This document shows positions 10,344 to 21,215 of a DNA stretch of 64,000 bases, piece after piece. The DNA lies in NCBI RefSeq assembly GCF_020497125.1, contig NC_059080.1, positions 51,835,563-51,899,562 on the forward strand, written 5' to 3'. The translations under genes and the position numbers were made by a program. The notes below the pieces were generated by a model. The model had not been told where the DNA came from. It saw nothing but the letters and a program-made list of their open reading frames with translations, and made no database searches. The stretch is from Mauremys mutica. Taxonomy: Eukaryota > Chordata > Testudines > Geoemydidae. The stretch's first letter is position 1. Every line of letters begins with the position of its first letter.

Positions 10344-11149
10344 ATAATTAAACACATTTGTGGAGAGCTCTGCTGGTCACTCCTTCACTCAGCCCTCAAG
10401 GTCACAGTTCTTGAGATGGTTATCCAAACTTCCCAAAGCTCAGCACGACAGGGGCTGACCCCTTTCAGGGAGGTGAGGTGAAGAAAGCAACCAGATCAGT
10501 GCAGGCAACGAAAGCCCCATGTATGGATGGTTTCCAGGCAGAGGTTTAGTCAAGATATTTCTATTCTGCTCTGGATGCTGGTGGAATGATTCAGAATACT
10601 TCTAGCTGCTAAATACCAAATTCAGCTCTCAGCTACATGTGAGCACCACCAAAGGACTCTGTCTCCAAAGTGCATTCTAACTCCATGTCTGATGCTGAAA
10701 TCTCAGTGGCCCTACTGGGAGCTAAGGACCCATGTCAGTTAATGGTGTTCAGGCTTATCAGCACTCAGCTGTGGTGAGTGTCATTCAGCCATAGCAGATG
10801 AGTGTTGTTCAGACACATCATTACTGAACTGGGATGAAAACCTTTCCTCCAACAGAGGCTGAAACACCCAGTCCCTCACTTGTGCTTCCCCATCAACCTG
10901 TGTTTTTCAAAGGTGGAAATTCCTCTGAATTCCCATAGGGGCCAGAGTCTGAACTGAGTGTCACTGTATGAAACTGCAGGTGCTCCATTGTCTTAACACT
11001 CTAATTGACGTGGTGTAAGTATGTACAGAATCTGGCCCAAGATATTTAGTGCATTGCATGATACAGGACACCACACATCCCAGGTACTACTTTGGAGATA
11101 AGGGGTAGTTGATCTCTTGCCGTTTGCTATACATTTATTATATTTAATA
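10344..11149. other. No gene recognised
   Basis: This is unique-looking DNA with no open frame of note and no clear repeat. A phrase near 11029 (ACAGAATCTGGCCCAAG) hints at an old dispersed repeat but is too short to call. Confidence 0.3.
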
Positions 11150-11765
11150 TCTAGCATTTGCTTTCAAAGGCATTTAGACATCTGTCTGTATCTTTGGCAT
11201 ATTTACAGTGTTTACATCTCTGTGTTAAGGTAGAAATAACATTTGAGTTGAAGATTTGTAGTTTGGTTTTTAAGTTGTAGATTTTTGACAATCCAGTTTT
11301 GTGTAAGCTGGTAAATGCAGCTTCAACCATGCTAATTTGTGACATTATTTCCTTCTGGAAAGCTCCACTCACTTGCTCCACTCCTGCCAAGGTAGGTGAA
11401 TTCATCTTGTATTCCTTTGCTTTCTAGTGTAATGCTTGAATTGCAAATTTCTGCGTTTCATATTAGATTTATTTTTTTTCATAATTGATTAATTAACCTC
11501 ATCTGTTATGTAATTCTGGATAGTCTTTGCTTGCATGTGGGTTGAACTCTCAGTTAGATATTATTAAAATGATCAGTCTAATTTTGTAATTCATACCTGG
11601 GCTGTAAATATGATGCAACTTGCAATAATCTTTAATGAGATATTACATTGTTTAGAAGAATTACGTCATCAACAAATTCTGGATTTCCTAATGTTCTGTT
11701 GTTGAGCCATGTGATGCCTGTGTTATATCTGTCTACAAATTTTTTCTCCAACTGCATACTTGGGT
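11150..11765 (-). pseudogene. Decayed non-LTR retrotransposon reverse transcriptase
   Basis: On the minus strand the stretch from about 11756 to 11640 reads with an NTGITWLNN segment followed by PEFVDDVILLNN. This places a reverse-transcriptase catalytic box (FVDD, codons at 11676-11665) just after a G-I-x-W turn, as in the palm of LINE reverse transcriptases. Downstream, 11405-11151 encodes an AAFTSL run, then LKTKLQIFNSNVIS, the post-palm segment of the same protein class. Frames are broken between the pieces. The order and spacing fit one element. The clade (RTE- or jockey-like) is not settled. Confidence 0.6.
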
Positions 11766-11949
11766 ACTATAATTCCTGAATTTTGCTGTCAGGAGAGGAC
11801 ATTTCACGTACTGTACATGTGCAGGGCCATTTACAAAACAGTTTGGAAGCATATGGAGAATACATCATTGTTTGGTATTGGATATTTTACACCAATGCTA
11901 TTTACTAGTTGTCCAATATCTTCCAGGCTTCTTTCTCCAGCTTCACATG

Positions 11950-12477
11950 GGATGTCTGTGGGGAAAAGAAACAAAGGAAAGAAAATACTCCCAGGGGTGA
12001 TAAAACAGGAGCCTGACTAATAGCTCATCTCTTTCTCTGCAGTGTTTTTTCACAGATCAGAAATCAATTAAGGGCAAATTTCACTGGGAACTCTTTAAAC
12101 AATGTAATATTTCATTAAAGATTATTGCAAGCTCCATCACATTTGCAGCCCAGGTGTGAATTACAAAATTAGCCTGATCCTTTTAATAATTTCCTCCGAG
12201 GTAACATTATACCAAGCACTCGATGTTTAATGTTAGATCCTGGCTGTGTGGTTGCTGTTTGGAAGGGTATATTTATTGTGTTCTTCAAGATATAGATCCA
12301 AGATTGTAAGACTGAAAAAGTGGGTTTCTTAGTTTGATGTTGGTTGGGTCAGATATGGTGGTCATATGAAGCATAAGGTAGGGGAGAAAGGAGGTGATCA
12401 TTGAAAGAGACAAGAGGAGATACATTTTATGTCTATTACACAGATCTATAGAGGTGTTGCTCTGGAGTTATAATCTA
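11950..12477. other. No feature recognised
   Basis: AT-rich DNA with short frames only. I see no splice-supported exon or repeat end. Confidence 0.3.
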
Positions 12478-12502
12478 GTCTATCTAATCTATCTATCTAT
12501 GC
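12476..12502. repeat. Short imperfect (TCTA)n microsatellite
   Basis: A run of TCTA-type units (AGTCTATCTAATCTATCTAT) sits at the left edge of the AT-rich foldback element. Confidence 0.7.
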
Positions 12503-12955
12503 TTGTCAAAAAAATTCCACTGAAACTGCGTTTTGATGGAAACTTGGGTTGTCAACAAAATAATTTTCTGTCACGAGACATGTCTGCTTTCTGCAGAAAA
12601 TTTTGTTCCTTCATCAAAGTATTTTAGATGAAAACCAAAAGGTTTTGGCTGACAATGGGAGTTGTACTTTATGCCTCATGTCTCCATTTGCCTCTGTGGT
12701 TAGGTATTCCCCCGCTGGACTACATTTCCAATAATGATCCATGGCCAAGGACTCCATGTTGTTCAGTTTCCCCTCACTAAAGAGTGAGACTGTGAAGTAC
12801 TGCTCTCATTTTCAGTCCAAAACTTTTCAGTCCAAAACTTTGATTTCAATTTTTAGCCAAAACTATGAAATTTCCCATGGAAAATTTCAATGAAAATTAA
12901 AGATGTACTGTTTTCATCAAAAATTGTAATTAAAAAAAATTCAGACCAGTCCTAT
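12503..12955. mobile_element. AT-rich foldback element with ACTACA-TCC-ATG core
   Basis: The flanks are rich in AAAATTTC/GAAATTTT blocks that can fold on each other. The right end reads TTCAGACCAGTCCT, matching the family terminus AGRRCTGGTC on the opposite strand. The centre has higher GC and contains ACTACATTTCCAATAATG (12719-12736). The same layout recurs at 33.2 and 37.1 kb, which argues for one ancient MITE-like family. The superfamily is unknown. Confidence 0.5.
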
Positions 12956-15211
12956 CATCTGTCTGGCTAGGTCTTTGTTATGGTATCTCATAGTGTCTCT
13001 GAGACTGGAATCTGGTCTGATCTGGTGTTAGCTAGCTGATTAAATCTGGTATGAGTTCCACAGGATGCCACCTCCCAGCTGGACCCATCAGGCCAAAGGC
13101 ATCCCTTGTTATAACACTTTTGAAGCCAGTGCAATTCCATCAGAGCTGAGTTAGATCTACTGAATCTGTTGAATCTACTCTGTGCTTCACGTGATGGTTA
13201 GATCATGCCCCTTGGTTTTGCAGGTCCCAGTTCCACTAGGAGAATGGAAGGGATCTTTGGCTTATAGATAAGATGGGAGAATGTGCACCCTTTTTTTCAT
13301 GTGGATGTTGTTCTTCCTACGTCACTAAGATAAACTATTAAAACTCATTCACAGCTTTTCTGCACTTTTGATTTCCCCCTTCCTTTTCCATGACACAGCT
13401 TGCTAGCCTTTGCTTCTTCTCACACCTTCAGAGTTGTAATCTCTTCCCCTTCAAAGTAATATGTCTGTGACTCATCAATGTTTAATTTTCTGCATGACGT
13501 GTGTAAGAGCTATTAGACACCCTGGGTTTTAACCCGTTCATATAGCCGGCTATCTCTTTCTCCACCCTCAGGTGTCTGTATCTTCTGAGATTCTCCTAAC
13601 CTTTCCCCCTCCCTTTTGACACCACGGTCCTGTCATATTAAACAGGAAGATTCTGATGATGCCACGGTATTTTCACAGAGATGCTTTCCCCTTATTCTGG
13701 CCAAACTCTTATGACCATCACCTTCCTATAACTGATTTATGCTCTTTACCAGCTCCCTGTCTTGTTCACCTCAATTTCTGTCAACAACTGCTTTTCCACC
13801 AAACCCTTTGACAAGGTCTCTACTCTTTATACCTATTTGTTTATTCCTATGCTTGTATCCCTATGGCCCAATTATAAAACTACTAAACTGAGCTTCTTTC
13901 TATACAGCATTTAAGAAATAAATAAGGTTTGGATGTTCAAAGATGCCTAAGTGAAGTAGGCATCCAAATTACCTTGCTTTCTAATGGGAGTTGAACACCT
14001 AACACCTGTAGGTCCCTGTGGAAATCTCTACCTAAAACTCTGTCTCTCATACAAATTCCCTTCCTCTAGATATGAAAATTCAGGCAGCCTGATTTCCATC
14101 CCTCTCTCAGTGAATCCCTTTTCCACTCATTTGTCCTCACTAAAACTTGCCCTTTTCAATGTCCATTTACTAAAAGATACATCTCTCCTTATTCACAGCC
14201 GAATTATCGATTCCTCTTTGGAGATCATCTATCTTACTGGAATATAGCATTCTCCTGATACCTCCATCTCACTCATTCGAAGTCACTGAGCCCTGGGACA
14301 GATTTCACTGGTACACTCCTATGGATTTATGCCACTCTAGCAATGCAGAGTAGCTCTAAACCCGGTTTGACTGGCTGGCTAGATTGGGTTGACACAAATG
14401 CTCATACTGCATGGGCCTTAGGTGTGATGCTCCAATTAGTGCAGATCCTGAAAGATGCCTGTGTTGAAGCTTTCAGATGGAATTCTGGCTGCGTTAACTT
14501 CGGGGGCGGTATCTTCCATTTCATTCATAGATGATAACTTTATTGTTGTCATTAATGGAAACTAAAAAGTGCCTTCTCTTTAGAATCAGTTGGTTTTCAC
14601 TTTTAGAGAGATTAGGGATGCTGTAAAATGGCCAGATGGCAGTCTCTCTGCAATCAGAGAACTGACAGCAGCTAGGCTTTGTTTGGAGGAAGGTTCCCAA
14701 TTTCGATGGCCAACGCCCAACATGCATTTCCGTGAGCCTGTGGCAGCTCCCAGTTGGAGCTGCCACTTTTCCACGAGAGCGTTTCAGCCTGAAATGCCCT
14801 CTGTGCACACAAAATGGACTGGCCCAGTCTCCTGGTAAACCCTACAGAGACTTTTGGTACAATGAACATCAGAAACATCATGGATTCACAATTCCTGGCC
14901 TTTAGGGAGGAGAAAGTTTGTGTTGAATCCATAATACCCCCTAGCTGCCAATCAATAAATAATATATTTAATATCTTGGTGGCTTGAAGCTCGCGCTCTC
15001 TTTCAATCTGTAGAGCATCAAGATCTAAAATTAGAGCTGAGAGAATAATTCCTATCATTTAATAGATTGTACAAATTTAGCTTCTATTTCTCTTCATGAA
15101 TTGTGCTCAAACAGTTTACAGTTTTCTACAATGTATTTGTTATTTGAAGATTTGGTATTTTTCTAAAAGAGCTGCTCTAGCAATTATTTTGGGGAAATTC
15201 TATGTCCTATG
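12956..15211. other. No gene or clear mobile element recognised
   Basis: Includes pyrimidine-rich DNA (13330-13800), a GGATGTTCAAAGATGCCTAA block near 13930-14000 that resembles an old foldback repeat, and otherwise unique DNA. Short frames near 14590-15058 lack recognisable motifs. Confidence 0.3.
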
Positions 15212-15283
15212 TTACACAGCAAGTCCGACGAGATGATCACAATGGTTCCTTCTGGCCTTGGAAACTAGGAATCTATGAAAATT
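15212..15283 (+). mobile_element. CR1-type 3' tail fragment
   Basis: The words GATGATCACAATGGTTCCTT, CTGGCCTTGGAAACTAGGAA and TCTATGAAA match the 3' terminus of the CR1 subfamily seen in opposite orientation at 61537. Only about 70 bp remain. Confidence 0.7.
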
Positions 15284-15761
15284 ATTTTATAAATGATTTC
15301 TGCAAACAATTCATGGCCTGTAGATGAACGGTGAGTAATTCATTACAAGAGCTTGGTATCTGACAGTTGAGCAGTATTATTAAGTTTTGATTGTTCAAAA
15401 TGTCATTTGTTCTGTTCTCTGGTTGGATGAGTTTAACGAAGAAGTGGTACAAATATTTATCATAATTTGCTTTCTGAGAATATTCTCTCACATTCACTTC
15501 ATATTTGCTGTTTCAACAAACCTTCCTAGCAGTAAACTTGTCTGGCAGAATATTCAAACAAAGGATGCGATAAAGTCACATTTTTATTCAAGTAAATATT
15601 TTTGATTTTTTTTTGTGATAGTCATCCAGATCTAATAAAAACAAATTGTTAAAAGTTGTTTTAACAATTTCTTACAGTCTAGATTTTTAAAAATTCTCTT
15701 CACTATATAGTGAAAGCAAAAGAGAACTTTGTCCTAAACCAAAATAACACATTCAAAGTGA

Positions 15762-15870
15762 GTATGCAGTATTGTTGGAGCTGAGTCGGTACCAGGATAT
15801 TAGAGAGAGAAGGTGAGTGAGGTAATATCTTTTATTGGTCCAACCTAGGGCGGTGAGAGAGACAAATGAT
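15762..15870 (-). mobile_element. Penelope-like-family repeat fragment
   Basis: Contains AGGTGAGTGAGGTAATATCT then TTTATTGGTCCAAC and GTGAGAGAGACAA, plus TGCAGTATTGTTGGAGCTGA at the other end. I recognise this as an abundant turtle/crocodilian repeat. The copy stops before the part where relatives carry a CTGAAGA...GAAAGC hammerhead-like core. The Penelope assignment is inferred by analogy. Confidence 0.55.
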
Positions 15871-16597
15871 AGTTGTGTCACAATTTCTTCTAAAAAATGA
15901 GAGAGGAACATTCCCCCCCACTTCTAAATTAAGTAAAGTACCATACTAAATTTGGCCAACAAACAAAATCTAAAATGATCCCTCAAAACAAAATCCCATC
16001 CAAAAAAAACCATTACACTGCACACACAATTCTCCTATTGACGAGAGGATGGGAGAGAGAATGAACCACACATGACAGATGTTAGTCATGTTGCTTAATG
16101 CACGACTGGAAGGTGCTCAGATAATACAGTGATGAGAGTGGGATAAGAACCTATATAGAATAGAACTTAAAAAAATGGACCATAATTGAGCTTGCTCATC
16201 TACTGTATCCAATTTTAACTGCTTATCCCATGTAAGTACTTAGGTCTTTTTCTCTCCACTTGTATCTTTAGAGAGAGAAATAAATTGGGTGTTTTTCACT
16301 TCTGGGAAATGTTCCTATCTTGGTTTATGGCTTATAATATCTCTAAAACTGCTTGCCTGGCAACTCCAAAATCATTTTAATCTGTTGGTAATTGTGTGGA
16401 CTGGTACCTGTGCCTAGTTTTGGAGAATTTATTTAGGTTGAGTCACAGTTTCTAAAGTAGTTATGCTTTAGAGTTCTAAACTTCAGGTTTAAAATATATA
16501 ATCTCTCTGGGCCCGTAGGTTCAAATCCAGAAATGGCTGGCTCAGCACTTCATCCTTCCCATATCAATAAAATGAATTATATGAAGTGTACTATTTG
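15871..16597. other. No feature recognised
   Basis: Unique-looking AT-rich DNA with no exon-like frame, between a repeat fragment and the DIRS relic. Confidence 0.3.
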
Positions 16598-17940
16598 GAT
16601 GGAGCATTCACTCCAACCAGCCTCCAATCCAGGCCAGGAGACCAGCCTCTGAGTGAGTATAGTGTTCCATCAACCGGATCCACTTGGGAGAAATCCTCAG
16701 AGGTCTCAGTGAAGACACATAGAAAGATGACTCATTCTCCTCATAAAGAGTCTGCTTCGAGAAAGCCTCAGTCTCTTCAAAGTAAGAGACCTCACATCCT
16801 GTTCTGGTACCAATGGTTTCCAGGCTCCATTAGTGTTGACCTGATATCTAGGGCTCCAGGCTCCTCTAAGACTAAAGGCACCAAACATGCCTTGGTGCTG
16901 AAACCCTCTGTACCGCAGAAGCAGGACACTGCAGGAAAGGAGTCTAAGCACTCCACTTCTCAAAAGGTGATACCCACAACTCTTTTGGTACCCTCCATAT
17001 CTGAGCCCACCACCAAGACATTCTGGGTACTGGGGGGATGCCACGCTTCTCATATCATTTCAGTTCATCCCAAGTCATCTTTGCCAGTACTGTTGACTTC
17101 TGTCAGACAAGATTTACCAGAGCATCCTACACCATGGCAGCAATGATGAAACCTTGCCCTGTGCCATCTCAAACCCACCCAATACCAGAAGAATTCAGAT
17201 ACTCCAGGGACTTATTCATTTCAGATGAGCCAGAGTCTCCCCTGCTAGTGGGTACTGAATAGCTGTCAGTACCGAGAGTGACACAGTCGCCGAGATTGGA
17301 CCTTTCCCTGGTACCATTCGATTCTCCAGCACACTCTGAGAGTGGCAGAGCTCCTCTTTTAGATGAGGAGAGGTTCTCTTCTGACTCCCAACTTCCCAAG
17401 TCCCAGTGCAGGATTCCCCTATTTACTAACCAAGGGACTTCCCTCATGATGCTTTTGGGAGGAGGGAGGAGTTACATCCGAGACGAACCTGTACCACTCT
17501 GCTTTGGTTCAAACACCACTGGATGCCACATCCCATACCTTATGGGCCCCTCAGCGGCCATTCTGAGATCCTTGGGCTACAAATCAACAGCAAATCTCAT
17601 GAGCCCCTAGTCTTTCTCAGGGGGACCACAGAAGGAGACATTCTCCTGCTCCATCTATTCCTTCTCCATTACTTCAAGGGCAGGAATCTTTTGAAGAACA
17701 GGAGGCCAAAGTAGATGAGGAGCCTACTCTGCAAACAATTATATCCTCATCTTCTCTGGCTGAGGTGGTTATGCCCCCTCTACCTTCTCTGGCTGATGAT
17801 TTCAGTCAATTCAAATCTTAATGAAATGCATTGCAGACTCCTTACAGATCCCTTAGAAGAGGTCAGAGAGTTGCAGCATAAGCTCCTGGATATTCTTCAA
17901 AGATACCCTCTGCTTGAGTTGCCCTGCCACTCATGAGGTG
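16598..17940 (+). pseudogene. DIRS gag-like gene (LAP2-alpha-related class), broken
   Basis: Three frames carry serine/proline/lysine-rich protein. The C-terminal part reads LADDFSQF in one frame, then an EEVRELQHKLLDILQ helix (about 17857-17901), then a LPCHS end. This resembles the C-terminal helix of the DIRS structural protein in reptiles, a class related to the LAP2-alpha C-terminal domain. The N-terminal 186-codon stretch (16586-17146) is low-complexity linker. Frameshifts near 17150 and 17610 separate the pieces. This is a gag relic of a retroelement, not a host gene. The family assignment rests on motif memory and position, so it is moderate. Confidence 0.6.
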
Positions 17941-18429
17941 CTGTTGGACCAAGACCAACAGGCAGACACCAGAAAAGATACCACTGGCATGTGAATGTGC
18001 CCATAAACATTTTATTAAAGCTAATGTTAAAAAAAAGTATACAATACATAGGTTGAGAAAAGAGTGTCTGTACATCTGGGTATAGTGCTTAGATTATCCA
18101 CAAATACAAAGTTTGTTTTTAAAAGTCATATGATACATAGAGTACATAATCAGCAATAATCCAAATTTAGGTGAATAGATTTAACAATACAGTTTAGATA
18201 TTAGAATACGAATACTCGGGTACATCATTCATGAAAAGTTGTACAGAGATTTGGTTGTGGAAAGAAAAATATATCAATGAGTGGAGATTGTCCCTCAGTA
18301 ATTGAGAATTAAGTTGGTTGTCCATTTCAAAAATACAGTCCATGAGGAAAGTATTTCAGTTACTTTCCTGACTGTGCTTCTCATCGGTACACCAGCTCAT
18401 CTCTCCTGGTATTACCAATGTCTGGTGAT

Positions 18430-19130
18430 GTGTTCTATGTAGATTTCCCTCAACCACCTAATGGCATCCAACACCATGAGTTGCCACATCAGCCAAGTGT
18501 AGCACTGACTGATTCTGCCTACTCTCAACACTCGCTTGTTACCAGAGTCCCATGCGCCCAAGGCTCCAATGATCAGTTACGTCTTTGATGTTTCCAGGGC
18601 TGACTCAGGATGGTTTATATACCAAACAAACACAAGCTGGACAAACTGGTGTTAGTTCCTTGTCAAGTACGAGACTCTCCCAATTGGTGGAGAGACCCCA
18701 ACAGCATCTGTGAAGGTGTTTCATTCATCCAGCCCTCCCCAACCATCACCATAATCACAGATGCATCTCTGGTGGTTTGGAGGGGGCACATTTAGGGATT
18801 CACACCATTCAGATGAAATGGTCTGTCCAAGAAGCACAGTTATACATCAACCTCCTGGAGCTGAGGGCAGTCAGGAATGCCTATACTCACTTCTTGCCAT
18901 AATGATCATGATAGACAAGATAGCCTACATGTTCTACATCAACTAGCAAAGAGGCTATAGATCTGGTGCAGAGTCAACTGCATCCTAAGTTTGGCAACCT
19001 ACCTCCCAGTCGTGCAAAACACTATGTCTGACAACCTCAGCAGACATTTCTCCCAGGACTATGAATGGGAGTTGGACTCTCAAAATCTCAATCACACTGT
19101 TCTGTCTTGAGGATTTCCAGAAGTGGATCT
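18430..19130 (+). pseudogene. DIRS reverse-transcriptase tail and RNase H, broken
   Basis: The segment near 18450-18480 reads NHLMASNTM, like the conserved HMAS-type turn after the DIRS reverse transcriptase. Next, PNWWRDPNS and TITIITDASL (18680-18770) give the first RNase H aspartate (ITDAS). In another frame 18820-18899 encodes WSVQEAQLYINLLELRAV, which supplies the catalytic glutamate of LLELRA. Further on, MSDNLSRHFSQDYEWEL (about 19025-19075) corresponds to the end of the RNase H/connector region. Each piece sits in a different frame, so no enzyme can be made. Confidence 0.65.
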
Positions 19131-19639
19131 CTTTGCCACATTAACCAACAGTAATTGCAAATGATGTGCTTGAAAGGCCTTCTCTCACTCTGAGATGCTT
19201 TCCTCATTCCAGGAACGAGGGGCTTTCTGTATGCATTTCCTCCAGTGCCCCAGATTATGAAGATGGTAAACAAAATTAAGCAAGACAAGTTCAAGATCAT
19301 ATTAAAAATTCCAACATGGCCCAGAAAGATCTTGTACCTTTACCTGATTTGCCTTGCTGTTTGTCTAATGCAGAGTCTTCCATCCATTTACAACCTTCTC
19401 TTTCAAGATGCCAATCAGACTCTTCATCCTAACCTGGGAATTATTTGCCTGAAGGCTAGGCTACTTGATGGCTCATGGGAATAGAGCCTTCCTATTCTGC
19501 AGATGTACAACAGGTGTTATTAAATAGTAAGAAAAGTTCTACATAAAATACTTATGTGTACAAATGGGGAAAAAATCACCACTGGTGTGACCAGTGATGT
19601 CTTTCATCCGTTCATTCTTCACTCTCTGTTGTCCTTAAT

Positions 19640-20865
19640 TCTGCTGGAATTAAAAAAGTCAGGATTATATATGAGTTCCATCAGAGTTCACTTGGCAACT
19701 ATAACAGCCTTTCATTCATTCCCTGGATGAGGGATTCTCAGTGTTTACTCATTCCACCATTGCAAGATTCATTAAGGGGTTTGGGAACCTTTTCCTTCAG
19801 ATTAGAGAACCCACCCCTGTATGCGATTTCAATTCTGTATTCAAGTGTCTTATGAAACTCCCTTTCAAACACATGGCCATGTGTTCCCTTCTTTACCAGC
19901 CCATGAAAATAGCCATTTTGGTAGCCATCACTTCTGCTCAGAGTCGGGGAATTGGCAGCTTCATTGGCAGACCCTCCCTTTATAAGATGTTTCAAGGACA
20001 AAGTCTCATCATAGCATCATAGAATCATTGAAATGTAGGGCTGGAAGGGATCTCAAGAAGTCATCCAGTCCAGCCCCATAGACCATCCTTAACAGGTGTT
20101 TGTCCAGCCTGATATTAAAAATCTCCATTGATAGGGATTCCACAACCTCCATTGGAAGCCTATTCCAGAGCTTAACTACCCTTATAGGTAGAACATTTTT
20201 ATAATGTCTAACCTAAATTTCCCTTGCTGCAGATTAAGACCATGACTTCTTGTCCTACCTTCAGAGGACATGGAGAAAACCTGATCATCGTCCTCTTTAT
20301 AACAGTCCTTCACATATTTGAAGACTGTTATCTGGTTACTCCAACTGCATCCAAGTCATCCATCTCCTAATTTTCTTCTCAAAACCCACATCAGATCAGC
20401 GAAGATGCTGCCTTCCATACCCTAGATTCAGGAAGGTGTGAGCCTCTTATTTGGATAGAACCAGATCTTTCAAAAAATGTCCAAGACTGTTAGTGTCAGT
20501 TGTTGACAGGTCAAAAGGGTCCATAATCTCCACCTGGAGAGCCTTTGAGTGGGTTCCAAAATATATTATTTCTTGCTATGAATCTGCTGATTTACAACCT
20601 CCTCCTAGGGTATCAGCCCATTCCACAAGGTCTCTTTCTACCTCTATGGCATTATTCAAAAACGTCCCCATTGTTGAGATCTGCAAGACGGCAACTTGGT
20701 CTTCAGCACATAAATTCTCCAAGCACTACATGGGTGTTCATTCTTCTAGATCAGATGTTGCCCTTGAGAATGCAGTCGTGTCTTCAGTATTGTACCTGGC
20801 TCCAAAGCTCCCTCCTCCTGTTAAAGAAACTGCTTGGATGTCACCTGAAGTGGAGTACCCATAGG
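19640..20865 (+). pseudogene. DIRS tyrosine recombinase, interrupted by CR1
   Basis: The N-terminal half (19741-20022) includes FTHSTIARFIKGFGNLF and ILVAITSAQS, the region of the first catalytic arginine, which is frameshifted here. After the CR1 insertion the frame resumes near 20337. The C-terminal half (20451-20864) contains VSAHSTRSLSTSMALFKNVP then ICKTATWSSAHKFSKHYMG. This shows the H-x-x-R box (HSTR) and the nucleophile tyrosine context (HYM) of tyrosine recombinases, with TWSS typical of the DIRS branch. Catalytic motifs are visible, but the gene is broken by frameshifts and the insertion. Confidence 0.75.
20011..20336 (-). mobile_element. CR1 inserted inside the DIRS recombinase
   Basis: Starts with ATCATAGCATCATAGAATCA (3' tail reversed), then GGGCTGGAAGGGATCTCAAG and GTCATCCAGTCCAGCCCCAT. 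It runs back into ORF2 C-terminal sequence (AGGGATTCCACAACCTCCAT). The recombinase homology stops before it and resumes after it, so this CR1 is younger than the DIRS copy. Confidence 0.85.
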
Positions 20866-20875
20866 GCCACTACTT

Positions 20876-21215
20876 AAAGGAGAGGTTGCTCACCTAGGTG
20901 TGTGGTAACTGCAATTCTTCAAGGTGTGTGTCCCTGTGGGTGCTCCACTACCTGCCCTCTGTCCCCTTTGCTTCAGTTTCCTTGCAGGACTTTGCGGTGG
21001 AGAAGAAACTGAGGCCAGTTTGCCCATGCAGCCCTATATATCCTCAGTGTGGTGTACAAGGAGGAGTAAGGGTGCATTTGTGGGCCAAATGGGCACTACT
21101 ACCAAAAATCTGCAATCAAAGATGCCTGGGGTGTAACCACACTTGAAGCGGAGCACGCCTGGGGGGACACATCTCAAAAAATTGAGTGACCGAGCAAGGT
21201 GAGTAACCTCTCCTA
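20876..21215. repeat. DIRS 3' inverted-repeat hairpin
   Basis: The left arm starts GGAGAGGTTGCTCACCTAGG at 20879 and continues past TTCTTCAAGGTGTGTGTCCC with TGGGTGCTCC. The right arm runs from GGAGCACGCCTGGGGGGACA to GCAAGGTGAGTAACCTCTCC at 21213, as an imperfect reverse complement. Inverted termini of this kind are a DIRS hallmark. The loop of roughly 200 bp holds no recognised gene. Confidence 0.65.

Larger units (their letters stand above)
16598..21215 (+). mobile_element. DIRS-like tyrosine-recombinase retrotransposon, decayed
   Basis: In order on the plus strand: a gag-like region (16598-17940), a fragment of the reverse-transcriptase tail and RNase H (18430-19130), a tyrosine recombinase (19640-20865) and a 3' inverted-repeat hairpin (20879-21213). 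That order is typical of DIRS1-group elements, which integrate with a tyrosine recombinase rather than a DDE integrase. Most of the reverse transcriptase is missing between 17.94 and 18.43 kb. A CR1 (20011-20336) lies inside the recombinase gene, so it inserted later. Confidence 0.75.

Noticed and set aside
16586..17146. 186-codon frame that might be a host gene
   Set aside because: It is followed by DIRS RNase H and recombinase motifs on the same strand and is low-complexity; a retroelement gag linker is the simpler reading.
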